DNA from: Clostridia bacterium
GTDB taxonomy: Bacteria; Bacillota; Clostridia; Oscillospirales; CAG-382
Assembly (NCBI GenBank): GCA_017429165.1
Contig: JAFRPL010000005.1
Location: forward strand, 1-64,000
Direction of reading: 5' to 3'
Length of the DNA stretch: 64,000 nt
Under the pieces are notes generated by a model. It saw only the letters and a program-made list of their open reading frames with translations. It had not been told where the DNA came from and searched no databases. Shown here in pieces: positions 31,648 to 40,891 of the stretch (position 1 is the stretch's first letter; each line of letters opens with the position of its first letter). A program made the translations under genes and the position numbers.

Positions 31648-32820
31648 TTACTGGAACAGAGCCAGGAACACGCCCGCGGCGACAGCGGAACCGATGACGC
31701 CTGCGACGTTAGGACCCATAGCATGCATGAGCAGGAAGTTCGAGGGGTTTTCTTTCTGACCTACGACCTGCGAGACGCGAGCGGCCATGGGAACGGCGGA
31801 AACGCCTGCAGAACCGATGAGCGGATTGACTTTGCCGCCCGTTACCCAGTACATGATGTTGCCGAACATCACGCCGCCGAAGGTGGCAAACGCGAAAGCG
31901 GCAAGACCGAGCGCGATTATGTAAAGAGTCTGAGGTTTAAGGAAGTTTTCGGCGCTGCAGGTGGCTCCCACGGAAACGCCGAGCATTATGGTGACGATAT
32001 TTATGAGCTCGTTCTGAGCGGTCTTGGAAAGACGTTCGGTGACGCCGCAGACCTTGAAAAGGTTACCCAGCATAAGCATGCCCACAAGCGGAGCCGCATC
32101 GGGAAGTATAAGGCTGGTGATGAGAGCGACGACGATCGGGAAAATGACCTGCTCCGCTTTGGAAACGGGGCGAAGCTTATCCATAACGACTTTTCTGGAC
32201 TTTTTGCTGGTGAACGCTTTCATTATAGGCGGCTGTATGAACGGCACGAGCGCCATATACGAATACGCCGCAATTGCGATAGCGGGCAGCAGCGAAGGAT
32301 CGAGCGTCTTGGTGACTTGGATGGCCGTAGGACCGTCCGCGCCGCCGATGATTCCGATACAAGCGGCCGAAACGACCGAGAAACCAAGAAGCAGCGCGCC
32401 GATAAAAGCGACGAACACGCCGAGCTGCGCGGCTGCGCCGAGCAGGATCGATTTGGGATTGGCTATAAGCGGAGAGAAATCGGTCATTGCGCCGACGCCC
32501 AGGAATATGAGCGGCGGATAGATGCCGAGCTTGACGCCAAGATAGAGGAAGTCAATAAGTCCCCCGTCGTGCGCAAGAGCGCCCCAGTCGATGGCGCCGG
32601 CGTCATTGATGAAGATCCCGGTATGATAAAGTCCGGCGAGAGGAAGATTCGCAAGCAGCATGCCGAAAGCAATCGGCACGAGAAGAAGCGGTTCGAACTT
32701 TTTGACGATAGCCAGATAGAAGAGGACGCCGACGATGACGTACATCACAACGGTCTTCCAGTCGACGGCTGCGAAACCGGATCTTTCAAATATGAGTTTG
32801 AAAGAGTTGATTATTTCCAA
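31648..32820 (-). CDS. oadB: Na+-pumping decarboxylase beta subunit
   Basis: 390 residues with about ten membrane helices. Family segments: GMLLANLPLAGLYHTGIF, IFLGVGAMTDFSPL, GGADGPTAIQVT with the functional aspartate, and MLGVSVGATCSAENFL. It decarboxylates carboxybiotin and exports Na+. Start is TTG at 32818-32820, seven bases after AAGGGG. Lies between the biotin carrier and alpha genes. Confidence 0.93.
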   Translation of the reverse strand: MEIINSFKLIFERSGFAAVDWKTVVMYVIVGVLFYLAIVKKFEPLLLVPIAFGMLLANLPLAGLYHTGIFINDAGAIDWGALAHDGGLIDFLYLGVKLGIYPPLIFLGVGAMTDFSPLIANPKSILLGAAAQLGVFVAFIGALLLGFSVVSAACIGIIGGADGPTAIQVTKTLDPSLLPAIAIAAYSYMALVPFIQPPIMKAFTSKKSRKVVMDKLRPVSKAEQVIFPIVVALITSLILPDAAPLVGMLMLGNLFKVCGVTERLSKTAQNELINIVTIMLGVSVGATCSAENFLKPQTLYIIALGLAAFAFATFGGVMFGNIMYWVTGGKVNPLIGSAGVSAVPMAARVSQVVGQKENPSNFLLMHAMGPNVAGVIGSAVAAGVFLALFQ

Positions 32821-32860
32821 AACTATACCCCTTTTCAGTTATTTTAGAATAGAACGCCTG

Positions 32861-33235
32861 TCAGCCTATAACGAAAATGAGATCGCCGGTGTTGACGGTG
32901 GCGCCTTTGGCGGCGGCGGATTTGACGGTGCCGTCGCAAGGGGCAAGAACTTCGTTTTCCATCTTCATGGCTTCGAGTATGCAGAGGACATCGCCTTTTT
33001 TGACGGCGTCGCCCACAGCGAAGTTGACTTTGAGTATATTGCCGGGAAGCGGCGCGTTGACTTTTGCGCCTTCGCCGGACACGGCGGGAGCGGCTTTGGT
33101 AGCTTCGGCTTTGGGAGCTTCGGCTTTGGGGGCTTCCTGTTTGGGAGCAGCGGGAGCGTAAGTTGCGTTGGGATCCGCTTCTTCAACTGCTACTTCGTAT
33201 TTGGTTCCGTTAACGGTCACTATGTACTTTTTCAT
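32861..33235 (-). CDS. biotin carboxyl carrier protein of the decarboxylase
   Basis: 124 residues. A short N-terminal domain, an Ala/Pro/Lys-rich flexible linker with repeated APKAEAPKAEATKA, and a biotinyl domain whose lysine is in EAMKMENE. It shuttles the carboxyl group from the alpha subunit to the membrane beta subunit. The linker repeat at about residues 31-50 is also a short DNA repeat and could vary in length between strains. Confidence 0.92.
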   Translation of the reverse strand: MKKYIVTVNGTKYEVAVEEADPNATYAPAAPKQEAPKAEAPKAEATKAAPAVSGEGAKVNAPLPGNILKVNFAVGDAVKKGDVLCILEAMKMENEVLAPCDGTVKSAAAKGATVNTGDLIFVIG

Positions 33236-33255
33236 TTGTATATCTCCTTAATAAT

Positions 33256-33609
33256 TTAATCGATTTTTCTGATCGAAACGATCCTGAACGCGGCGTCGGA
33301 ATCGTTGCGGGCTGCAGCGATGGCCGCGGTAGCTATGGCTACGGTAAGTTCTTCGTCGTCCGCGCCCGTATTTGCGGCAGGGGCCGCGGGCTGAACGGCA
33401 GGCTGCGCCTTTTTCTTTTGCGAAAGCTTATAGTAAAGCTTGAACAGGTAAAGGACGCCGCAAAGAATCAGGAGCACAGCGAAAACGATGAGCATACCGA
33501 TTGCGCAGACGCGCAGACCGTAAAGCAAACGATCGGTAAAAGTCGCGTTTTCAGCGAGATTTTCAAAACCGGATTTTGTGAATGCTTCTTGCAATGTAAT
33601 CAGGTCCAT
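33256..33609 (-). CDS. oadG: decarboxylase gamma chain (OadG family)
   Basis: 117 residues from the ATG at 33607-33609 with AAAGGA upstream; the frame runs further but overlaps the promoter. One membrane helix (about 33-58), then a basic/Ala-Pro-rich linker and a C-terminal region (VAIATAAIAAARND, FRIVSIRKID) typical of clostridial OadG-like subunits. It assembles alpha and beta at the membrane. First gene of the operon. Confidence 0.82.
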   Translation of the reverse strand: MDLITLQEAFTKSGFENLAENATFTDRLLYGLRVCAIGMLIVFAVLLILCGVLYLFKLYYKLSQKKKAQPAVQPAAPAANTGADDEELTVAIATAAIAAARNDSDAAFRIVSIRKID

Positions 33610-33663
33610 GTTTGTTCCTTTCCGGACGGAACCCTCATTCCATCCCATTTTAATAACAATGCT

Positions 33664-33692
33664 ATAATACACCTCTTTCACCGAAAATTCAA
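33664..33692 (-). promoter_or_regulatory. sigma-A promoter of the decarboxylase operon
   Basis: Minus strand TTGAAT, 17 bases, TATTAT. Confidence 0.65.
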
Positions 33693-33741
33693 TAGCATTT
33701 TCTCTTTTTTGATCAATTTCTCCGATTTTGACAGTAGTATG

Positions 33742-33770
33742 TTGACAAATAAACTTTAATGTAGTAAAAT
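33742..33770 (+). promoter_or_regulatory. sigma-A promoter of hpt
   Basis: TTGACA, 17 bases, TAAAAT; 30 bases before the ATG. Confidence 0.75.
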
Positions 33771-33800
33771 ATACAAAAATTCGTGAAAGGCGTGATTCAT

Positions 33801-34346
33801 ATGTCTTCTGTGCATCCGGACGTTCAGGAGATCCTTATTTCAGAAGAGGAGCTTGCCAAGACCGTGCGTTCGCTCGGAGAACAAATCAGCCGCGACTATG
33901 CCGGCAAGAACCTTTTGCTCGTAGGTATCCTCAAGGGATCCGTGCTCTTTATGTCCGACCTCATGCGCAATATCTCGCTCGATTGCAACATCGATTTCAT
34001 GCGCGTTTCATCATACGGCGCCGGCACGTCGAGTTCCGGCAAAATCAATATCGAGCTCGATCTGCGCCGTTCGGTAAAGGGCTACGACGTCCTTATAATC
34101 GAAGACATTCTCGATTCCGGCAACACGCTTTCGCTGCTGAAAGAGCTGCTGATCCAACGCGGACCCGAAAGCGTAAAGATCTGCACACTGCTCGACAAGC
34201 CGGAGCGCCATATGACCGATATAAAACCCGATTACATCGGCAAGGTCATACCTAACTATTTCGTTATCGGCTACGGACTCGATTACGACGAAAAATATCG
34301 CAATCTTCCCTATGTCGGCATACTCAGACCCGAAGTCTACGAATAA
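33801..34346 (+). CDS. hpt: hypoxanthine phosphoribosyltransferase
   Basis: 181 residues. Makes IMP and GMP from hypoxanthine/guanine and PRPP. The PRPP loop VLIIEDILDSGNTL (about residues 95-108) and LLVGILKGSVLF, SSYGAGTSSSG are diagnostic. The ATG at 33801 is chosen over a GTG at 33783 that overlaps the ribosome-binding region. Single gene between its own promoter and a terminator. Confidence 0.92.
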   Translation: MSSVHPDVQEILISEEELAKTVRSLGEQISRDYAGKNLLLVGILKGSVLFMSDLMRNISLDCNIDFMRVSSYGAGTSSSGKINIELDLRRSVKGYDVLIIEDILDSGNTLSLLKELLIQRGPESVKICTLLDKPERHMTDIKPDYIGKVIPNYFVIGYGLDYDEKYRNLPYVGILRPEVYE

Positions 34347-34364
34347 TCAGTACGTATTCTTTTT

Positions 34365-34400
34365 CGCGGCGCCCGCAAAGCGCCGCGGTATTGTTTTTTT
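34365..34400 (+). terminator. terminator of hpt
   Basis: CGCGGCGC (34365-34372) pairs with GCGCCGCG (34380-34387), then a T-rich stretch. Confidence 0.8.
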
Positions 34401-34422
34401 GTATAATATACGAAGAAAATCA

Positions 34423-34451
34423 TTGACAATCACATAAAAATATGATAGAAT
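34423..34451 (+). promoter_or_regulatory. recA promoter
   Basis: TTGACA, 17 bases, TAGAAT, 60 bases before the recA ATG, with the LexA box directly behind it. Confidence 0.8.
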
Positions 34452-34456
34452 AAAGT

Positions 34457-34468
34457 GAACATTAGTTC
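34457..34468 (+). promoter_or_regulatory. LexA (SOS) box of recA
   Basis: GAACATTAGTTC, an exact GAAC-N4-GTTC Firmicutes-type LexA site over the expected transcription start. The cognate lexA is the seventh gene downstream. Confidence 0.88.
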
Positions 34469-34510
34469 GGGTGTTGTTTTTTTGAATTATAAAAAAGGAA
34501 GGTATAAATT

Positions 34511-35566
34511 ATGGCTGAAAACGATATAAGCAGAGAGAACAAAAGAAAAGCGCTGGAGACCGCGCTCGCGCAGCTTGAGAAGAAAGAAGGCAAAGGCATT
34601 GTAATGCGTTTGGGCGACAATGCCAATATGGAAGTAAAAGCCGTTTCCACAGGCAGTCTTTCGCTCGACCTGGCGCTCGGAATTGGCGGCGTTCCCAAGG
34701 GCAGGATCGTAGAGATATTCGGGCCGGAATCTTCCGGCAAAACGACTGTCGCGCTTCATATGATAGCCGAAGTTCAGAAAGACGGCGGATCCGCCGTGTT
34801 CATCGACGCCGAGCACGCGCTGGATCCCGTTTACGCCCAGGCGCTGGGCGTAAACATAAACGACCTGCTCGTTTCGCAGCCCGATGACGGCGAGACCGCG
34901 CTTGAAGTGTGCGATTCCCTCGTCCGTTCAGGCGCCGTGGATATCGTCGTTATCGACTCGGTCGCCGCGCTCGTTCCCCGGAGCGAAATCGAAGGCGACA
35001 TGGGTGCTTCGCACGTCGGTCTGCACGCCAGACTTATGTCGCAGGCGCTGCGCAAACTTTCCGGCGCCATATCAAAATCCAACTGTATCGTCATTTTCAT
35101 TAACCAGCTGCGCGAAAAAGTGGGCATCGTCTACGGCAATCCCGAAGTCACAACCGGCGGCAGAGCGCTCAAATTCTACGCTTCCGTGCGCATAGACGTC
35201 CGCAAAGGCGAACAGCTCAAAGACGGCAGCGAATCGGTTGGCAACCACGTCAAATGCAAAGTCGTCAAAAACAAAGTCGCTCCTCCCTTCCGCAGCGCGG
35301 AATTCGATATAATCTACGGCAAAGGCATTTCCAAGCAGAGCGAGCTCTGCGACCTTGGCGTTCAGTTCGGCATACTCGAAAAAGCCGGTTCGTGGTTCTC
35401 GTACAACGGCCAGCGTCTGGCGCAGGGCAAGGACAACGTGAGAAAGATGTTTGAGGAAAACTCCGAACTTGCGGAAGAGGTCGAAAAGAAGATCCGCGCC
35501 GCATATTCAAAATCCAACGGCTTCGGCGCCTCGTTCGACGACGAAGACGCGGGCGAAGAATTCTGA
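34511..35566 (+). CDS. recA: RecA recombinase
   Basis: 351 residues. Forms filaments on single-stranded DNA, drives strand exchange and triggers LexA self-cleavage. Walker [11 protein letters not shown], the [11 protein letters not shown] Walker B region, [17 protein letters not shown] and a short acidic C-terminus (DDEDAGEEF) are all intact. AAGGAAGG lies upstream of the ATG. First gene of an overlapping block to lexA, under an SOS box; its stop shares one base with the recX start. Confidence 0.98.
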   Translation: MAENDISRENKRKALETALAQLEKKEGKGIVMRLGDNANMEVKAVSTGSLSLDLALGIGGVPKGRIVEIFGPESSGKTTVALHMIAEVQKDGGSAVFIDAEHALDPVYAQALGVNINDLLVSQPDDGETALEVCDSLVRSGAVDIVVIDSVAALVPRSEIEGDMGASHVGLHARLMSQALRKLSGAISKSNCIVIFINQLREKVGIVYGNPEVTTGGRALKFYASVRIDVRKGEQLKDGSESVGNHVKCKVVKNKVAPPFRSAEFDIIYGKGISKQSELCDLGVQFGILEKAGSWFSYNGQRLAQGKDNVRKMFEENSELAEEVEKKIRAAYSKSNGFGASFDDEDAGEEF

Positions 35567-36183
35567 TGCAGCTACCCGTAACGTCCGTATCGGCCGATCA
35601 GGCAAAACACGAAATAACCGTGGAATGCGGCGGAACGTTCATTATTACCGAATCGGATTTTCTTGCCCTTGATATTGCGCAAACCGCTACTGCCGACCCG
35701 GAAAAGCTGTCATTCTGCGCCGATAAGCTCGCCTGTATAAAGAAAAGTGAAAACTATCTTTCGTACGGCGACCTTTCGGAACGCAAACTCAGGGAAAAAC
35801 TCAAAGACAAGTTCGAACCGCGTGTTATCGACACCGTGGTCAATATGCTTAGAGACAAGGGCTATATCGATGACGCTTCGCTCGCCGAACGTTACGCATC
35901 CGAGCTTGCGCGCACGCGGCTGTGGGGCGTCAAACGCATTTCCCAATACCTTTACGCAAAAGGTTTCAGACGCGAAGATATAGCGGGCGCCTGCGATTCG
36001 CTCGACGCGGAATCGATGCGCGCCTATTTGCGCGAACTTATAGAAAAAACGGCGCCGAAAGCCGATCTTTCAACTCCGAAAGCGGTTTCGGCATACGGCG
36101 CCAAACTTTACAGACTCGGCTGGGACTGGGACGAGATAAAACCCGCCATTGCCGAATATTCAAAGGAGCAATCATGGCTATAA
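35566..36183 (+). CDS. recX: regulatory protein RecX
   Basis: 205 residues. Inhibits or modulates RecA filaments. The usual three tandem helical repeats are visible: YLSYGDLSERKLREKLKDKF, a second around DDASLAERYASELAR and WGVKRISQYLYAKGF, with an N-terminal beta-rich extension of about 55 residues. Starts on the last base of the recA stop (TGATG), so translation is coupled; ends inside rimO by ten bases. Confidence 0.9.
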   Translation: MQLPVTSVSADQAKHEITVECGGTFIITESDFLALDIAQTATADPEKLSFCADKLACIKKSENYLSYGDLSERKLREKLKDKFEPRVIDTVVNMLRDKGYIDDASLAERYASELARTRLWGVKRISQYLYAKGFRREDIAGACDSLDAESMRAYLRELIEKTAPKADLSTPKAVSAYGAKLYRLGWDWDEIKPAIAEYSKEQSWL

Positions 36184-37538
36184 AAGTCGGATTCGTATCT
36201 TTGGGCTGCCCGAAGAACCTTATAAATACCGAAACGATGATCGCACAATGCGCCGCCGCCGGCTTTGACGTAGTAGCCGAAGACATAGACGCCGACGTTA
36301 TGGTGATAAACACCTGCGCGTTCATTCAATCGGCAAAGCAGGAAGCGATAGACAACATACTCGATATCGCCTGGCTCAAAAAGAACCGCAATCTAAAAGG
36401 CATAGTAGTCGCCGGATGTCTCGCGCAGCGCTACGGCAAAGAGATATTCGACGAGCTTCCCGAAGTGGATGCAGTCATAGGCACCGGCGCTTACGACGAC
36501 GTCGTGACAGCCGTAAAGGACGCTTACGAAGGCACAAAGCATTTTAAGCTCGACGATCCGTGCCGCACTCCGCTCGGAGGCGACCGCGTCGTGACGACTC
36601 CCGAACATTTTGCCTATATTCAGATCGCCGAAGGCTGCAGCAACAACTGCACCTACTGCATCATACCCAAACTGCGCGGCAAATACCGCAGCCGTGAAAT
36701 GAGCGAAATCATCGGTGAAGCGCAGGACCTGGCCGCCATAGGCGTCAAAGAGATATGCCTTATCGCTCAGGACACCACCAATTACGGCGCCGACATATAC
36801 GGCTCGCCGTGCCTCGACGCGCTGCTCGATTCGCTTTCGGAAATCGACGGCATCGAATGGATCCGCATTCTTTACTGCTATCCCGAAAAGATCACCGACG
36901 GGCTTATCAAAACGATAGCCGATAATCCCAAAGTCGTAAAGTACATAGATATGCCCATACAGCATATAAACGACGATATCCTGCGCCGCATGAACCGCCG
37001 CGGCAATTCCGCGCTCATAAAGAACGTCATAGCCAAACTGCGCGCCGCAGTCCCGGGGATCGCGCTGCGCACGTCGCTCATAACCGGGTTCCCCGGCGAG
37101 ACCGACGACCAGTTCGCCGAACTGCTTCAGTTCGTCAAGGATACGGAATTTGAACGGCTGGGCGTTTTTGAATACTCCTGCGAAGAAGATACTCCGGCCG
37201 CCTGTTTTCCCGATCAGGTGCCCGAAAAGGTAAAGAAAAAGCGCTGCGACGCCGTTATGCGCGCCCAGAAGCAGATCCACGCAAAGCACAACAAACAGTT
37301 TTTGGGCAAGATTTTAAAAGTAATATGCGAAGGTTACGACAACGTTTCGGAATGCTTTTTCGGCAGAAGCGAATACGACTGCCCCGATATAGACGGTAAA
37401 ATATATTTCTTCTCTTCGCGCAACGTCAAAGAGGGAGAATTTGTCAACATCAAAATCAACGAAGCCGCTGACTACGATCTGATCGGCAGCGCGGTCTTTA
37501 CGGAGGATGAAAATGGGAAAGATCAACCTGCCGAATAA
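36174..37538 (+). CDS. rimO: ribosomal protein S12 methylthiotransferase RimO
   Basis: 454 residues. Radical-SAM enzyme that methylthiolates an aspartate of S12. N-terminal UPF0004 domain with cysteines in LGCPKN, NTCAFI and AGCLAQRYG; radical SAM motif CSNNCTYCIIPKLRG; C-terminal TRAM-like domain. The ATG at 36174 lies seven bases after AAAGGAG and gives the family N-terminus MAIKVGFVSLGC; the longer open frame upstream is inside recX. Confidence 0.95.
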   Translation: MAIKVGFVSLGCPKNLINTETMIAQCAAAGFDVVAEDIDADVMVINTCAFIQSAKQEAIDNILDIAWLKKNRNLKGIVVAGCLAQRYGKEIFDELPEVDAVIGTGAYDDVVTAVKDAYEGTKHFKLDDPCRTPLGGDRVVTTPEHFAYIQIAEGCSNNCTYCIIPKLRGKYRSREMSEIIGEAQDLAAIGVKEICLIAQDTTNYGADIYGSPCLDALLDSLSEIDGIEWIRILYCYPEKITDGLIKTIADNPKVVKYIDMPIQHINDDILRRMNRRGNSALIKNVIAKLRAAVPGIALRTSLITGFPGETDDQFAELLQFVKDTEFERLGVFEYSCEEDTPAACFPDQVPEKVKKKRCDAVMRAQKQIHAKHNKQFLGKILKVICEGYDNVSECFFGRSEYDCPDIDGKIYFFSSRNVKEGEFVNIKINEAADYDLIGSAVFTEDENGKDQPAE

Positions 37539-38130
37539 ACTCACCATCCTGCGCGGAATACTCGTACCGTTTTTCGTCTTTTTCATGGTGTACTCGGTTT
37601 TCGACAACGGCAACGAATTCTGGGCGCGTATCGTTTCCGCTGCGATCTTCATAATCGCAGCCGTCACCGATTTTCTCGACGGAAGGATCGCACGCAGCCG
37701 CAAGCTCGTCACGCGGTTCGGTAAGTTCATGGATCCGCTCGCCGATAAATTCATGGTATTCGCCGCGCTCATCGCGATCAACTTTTCCGGGTATATTTTC
37801 CCCATAGATTCGGAAATGTCGGCAAAAGTGCTCAAAAATCTGTTTTTCTGGATGTCGATAGTCATCGTGTTCCGCGAACTGATGGTCACTTCCCTTCGCC
37901 TGGTCGTCGCGTCGGGCGAACAGCAGATCGCCATCCCCGCCAACATCTGGGGCAAGATCAAGACCGTTTCACAGATGCTATGTATTATCGTCGTCATACT
38001 CGAGCCGCTCCTGCTGCCCAGCGAAGGTTTCGTGTCGCTGGTGCTGATGATCGTCACGACCGCGTTCACGCTGTTTTCGGCGTACACTTATATACGCGAA
38101 TACTGGAAATATATAGACCCTACCGTTTAA
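37513..38130 (+). CDS. pgsA: CDP-diacylglycerol-glycerol-3-phosphate 3-phosphatidyltransferase
   Basis: 205 residues, membrane enzyme of phosphatidylglycerol synthesis. The CDP-alcohol motif is complete: DGRIARSRKL followed by GKFMDPLADK. About five hydrophobic helices. GGAGG touches an ATG at 37507 but lies six bases before the ATG at 37513, so the latter is chosen (MGKINLPNKLT). It begins within the last 26 bases of rimO. Confidence 0.93.
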   Translation: MGKINLPNKLTILRGILVPFFVFFMVYSVFDNGNEFWARIVSAAIFIIAAVTDFLDGRIARSRKLVTRFGKFMDPLADKFMVFAALIAINFSGYIFPIDSEMSAKVLKNLFFWMSIVIVFRELMVTSLRLVVASGEQQIAIPANIWGKIKTVSQMLCIIVVILEPLLLPSEGFVSLVLMIVTTAFTLFSAYTYIREYWKYIDPTV

Positions 38131-38146
38131 GAAGGTGCATTCTTTT

Positions 38147-39562
38147 ATGAAAATCTACAACTCGCTGACAAGAAATAAAGATGAATTTGCCCCGCAGGGC
38201 AACACCGTGCGTATGTACACCTGCGGCCCTACCGTATATCACTTTGCGCATATCGGCAACCTGCGCACTTATATCGCCGAAGACGTGCTCGAAAAATACC
38301 TGCGCTATTCGGGTTACGACGTCAAGCGCGTTATGAATATCACCGACGTCGGCCACCTCACCGGGGACAGCGACGACGGCGAAGATAAAATGCTGCTCGG
38401 CGCCAAGCGCGAAAAGAAAACGGTGATGGAGATAGCAAAGTTTTACGAAGACGCGTTTTTCGCCGACTGCAAAGAGCTCAATATCCGCAAGCCCGACACA
38501 GTCGTCCCCGCGACTTCCCGTATCGCCGATTTTATCGATATGATCACCGTACTGCTCGAAAAAGGTTACGCGTATACCGCAGGCGGTAACGTGTATTTCG
38601 ACACTTCAAAGCTTAATGAATACTATAAGTTTTCCAAGCACAACGCCGAAGACCTCGAAGTCGGCGTGCGCGAAGGAGTCGGCGAAGACGCGAACAAACG
38701 CAACAAAAACGATTTTGCGCTTTGGTTCACCAAATCCAAATTCGATTCGCAGGAACTCAAATGGGATTCACCATGGGGCGTCGGTTATCCCGGCTGGCAC
38801 ATAGAATGCTCCGCCATCAGCTTAAAAGAGCTGGGCCCGCATCTGGATATCCACTGCGGCGGCATAGACAACGCATTCCCGCACCACACCAACGAGATCG
38901 CGCAAAGCGAATCGTATCTGGGTCACCACTGGTGCGACCTTTGGTTCCACGTGCGCCATCTCAACGACGAGACCGGCAAAATGTCAAAATCCAAAGGCGA
39001 ATTTCTCACCGTTTCCCTGCTCAAGGAAAAAGGGTTCGATCCCATGGTATACAGGTATTTCTGCCTGATGTCGCATTACCGCAAAGTGCTGGTCTTTTCC
39101 TGGTCGGCAATGGAAAATGCCTCCGTATCGTACGACAAGCTCATTTCCAGGATCGCTCAGATACTGCCTGAAGGAGAAATCGACGGAGAAGCTTACGAAA
39201 AATACGATTCAAAGTTCCGCGAAGCGCTGGATAACGACCTCAACACCTCGCTCGCGGTCACCGCGCTGTACGACGTGATAAAGGCGGATATCAACGGCGC
39301 GACCAAGCTTGCGCTCATAGCGTCGTTCGACAAAGTGCTTTCGCTCGATCTGCTCGCACACGCCGAAAAGAAACGAGTTTCCGAGCAGGAACCCAAAGAA
39401 CTTTCCGGCGAAGAAGCCGAGATCGAGGCGATGCTCGCCGAGCGCACGCAGGCGAAAAAAGACAAAAACTGGGCGCGCGCCGACGAGATAAGAAATATTC
39501 TGAAAGATCGCGGCATTATTGTCGAAGACACGCCGCAGGGACCGAAATGGAAGAGAATCTGA
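38147..39562 (+). CDS. cysS: cysteinyl-tRNA synthetase
   Basis: 471 residues, class I synthetase. Zinc cysteine and HIGH-type motif in TCGPTVYHFAHIGN, WHIECSAIS zinc ligand region, HHTNEIAQSE and KMSKSKGEF. The C-terminal helical DALR-like end carries EIEAMLAERTQAKKDKNWA. ATG at 38147 preferred over a GTG at 38135. Overlaps mrnC by 16 bases. Confidence 0.96.
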   Translation: MKIYNSLTRNKDEFAPQGNTVRMYTCGPTVYHFAHIGNLRTYIAEDVLEKYLRYSGYDVKRVMNITDVGHLTGDSDDGEDKMLLGAKREKKTVMEIAKFYEDAFFADCKELNIRKPDTVVPATSRIADFIDMITVLLEKGYAYTAGGNVYFDTSKLNEYYKFSKHNAEDLEVGVREGVGEDANKRNKNDFALWFTKSKFDSQELKWDSPWGVGYPGWHIECSAISLKELGPHLDIHCGGIDNAFPHHTNEIAQSESYLGHHWCDLWFHVRHLNDETGKMSKSKGEFLTVSLLKEKGFDPMVYRYFCLMSHYRKVLVFSWSAMENASVSYDKLISRIAQILPEGEIDGEAYEKYDSKFREALDNDLNTSLAVTALYDVIKADINGATKLALIASFDKVLSLDLLAHAEKKRVSEQEPKELSGEEAEIEAMLAERTQAKKDKNWARADEIRNILKDRGIIVEDTPQGPKWKRI

Positions 39563-39948
39563 AAAAAGCCAACGGCTATTCGCCGCTCGTGCTGGCGTAT
39601 ATCGGCGATTCGTATTTTGAATTGCTGGTGCGCGACCGGATCGTCAACGGCGGCAACTGCAATATTTCCGAACTGTTCGGAAAAGCCAAAAAGTTCGTTA
39701 CCGCCGTGTCGCAGTCTTCCGCGGTGGACCGGCTGACGCCGCTGCTCACCGAAGAGGAAGAAGCGATATACAAGCGCGGGCGCAACGCAAAGACCAATCA
39801 CACGCCGCGTTCGGCAGACAGTAACGAATATCACCGCGCCACCGGACTGGAAACGCTTTTCGGCTGGCTGTATGTAAGCAATCAGGAAGCAAGGGCTAAG
39901 CAGTTGTTCGAACTGTGCTTCCCTGCAGAAACGGAGGAAACGAAATGA
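39547..39948 (+). CDS. mrnC: mini-ribonuclease III
   Basis: 133 residues; an RNase III catalytic domain without the double-stranded RNA-binding domain, used to mature 23S rRNA in Firmicutes. Signature YIGDSYFELLVRDRI and the second acidic cluster in EYHRATGLETLFGWLY. cysS-mrnC order is the normal Firmicutes pairing. Overlaps lexA by four bases (ATGA). Confidence 0.93.
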   Translation: MEENLKKANGYSPLVLAYIGDSYFELLVRDRIVNGGNCNISELFGKAKKFVTAVSQSSAVDRLTPLLTEEEEAIYKRGRNAKTNHTPRSADSNEYHRATGLETLFGWLYVSNQEARAKQLFELCFPAETEETK

Positions 39949-40553
39949 ACGAACTCACAACAAAAGAGCAGCGCGTACTCGATTTTGTGCAGCAGACTAT
40001 AGAAAACGAAGGCTACGCGCCTTCGGTGCGCGACATCTGCGCTTCGCTCGGTATTAAATCCACCTCCACCGCGCATTCGTATCTCAGAAAGCTTAACGAA
40101 AAGGGGTATATCCGCAAAAACGACGGAAAATCAAGAGCCGTCGCGCTTGAACATACCCGCTTTTCCGGCGGCGAGAATATGATCCGCGTCCCCCTGCTCG
40201 GCAAAGTCACTGCGGGCCTCCCCATAACCGCCATACAGAATTATGACGGTTACGTGGATTACCCCGCGAGTATGAGCGTCACCAACGCAAACCTTTTCGC
40301 GCTGCGCGTTATGGGCGAGAGTATGAAAGACGCCGGGATACTCGACGGCGACATAGTCGTGGTCGAAAGCCGTCAGTACGCAGAGGACGGCGAGATAGTA
40401 GTCGCAATGATAGACGACGAAGCGACTGTCAAACGCTTCTTCCGCGAAAAAGGACGTATAAGGCTGCAGCCGGAAAACCCCGCCATGAGCCCTATATACG
40501 CGCGCGACGTCACAGTTCTGGGCAAGGTCATAGCCAATTTCCGCTTTTATTGA
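39945..40553 (+). CDS. lexA: LexA repressor
   Basis: 202 residues. Winged-helix DNA-binding domain (YAPSVRDICASLGIKSTSTA), autocleavage site Ala90-Gly91 in KVTAGLPI, catalytic Ser126 (GESMKDAG) and Lys163 (EATVKRF). Represses SOS genes, most obviously the recA box at 34457-34468. CGGAGG precedes the ATG. Last gene of the recA-to-lexA overlapping block; no separate LexA box was found directly upstream, so it probably depends on the recA promoter. Confidence 0.95.
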   Translation: MNELTTKEQRVLDFVQQTIENEGYAPSVRDICASLGIKSTSTAHSYLRKLNEKGYIRKNDGKSRAVALEHTRFSGGENMIRVPLLGKVTAGLPITAIQNYDGYVDYPASMSVTNANLFALRVMGESMKDAGILDGDIVVVESRQYAEDGEIVVAMIDDEATVKRFFREKGRIRLQPENPAMSPIYARDVTVLGKVIANFRFY

Positions 40554-40627
40554 ACCGTTTTATATAATAACCAAGTTTTTCGCCCGGTTTATTGTGCAAC
40601 TTTTTGCGCCAAACCCAAAAAAAGTTC

Positions 40628-40656
40628 TTGACAAATCGCCTCCGTTGTGTTATTCT
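40628..40656 (+). promoter_or_regulatory. promoter of tRNA-Lys
   Basis: TTGACA, 17 bases, TATTCT, ending 19 bases before the tRNA. Confidence 0.75.
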
Positions 40657-40675
40657 ATTGAGGCTGTCGAGAAAT

Positions 40676-40751
40676 GATCCACTAGCTCAGCCGGTAGAGC
40701 ACATGACTTTTAATCATGGTGTCCGGAGTTCGATTCTCCGGTGGATCACCA
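40676..40751 (+). tRNA. tRNA-Lys(TTT)
   Basis: 76 nt; acceptor GATCCAC with GTGGATC, anticodon loop CTTTTAA (anticodon TTT), T-loop TTCGATT, encoded CCA. Substrate of the MnmA encoded at 23488-24558. Confidence 0.95.
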
Positions 40752-40755
40752 GCGA

Positions 40756-40783
40756 AAAGCGCCGCATAAGCGGCGCTTTTTTT
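40756..40783 (+). terminator. terminator of tRNA-Lys
   Basis: AAAGCGCCGC (40756-40765) pairs with GCGGCGCTTT (40770-40779) and runs into more T. Confidence 0.85.
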
Positions 40784-40891
40784 ACGTATTTTCCCGGTTT
40801 TTGACGTTTTTATTTTTTATAATAAAAAATGTTGACTTTTGGCATAAACTGTTATACATTAAATCTATCAATCGCCGGAGGAATAAAACAA

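Noticed and set aside
32999-33150. Tandem repeat array in the biotin carrier gene as a mobile or CRISPR-like repeat
   Set aside because: It is the coding sequence for the Ala-Pro-Lys linker; units are short, in frame and without spacers.
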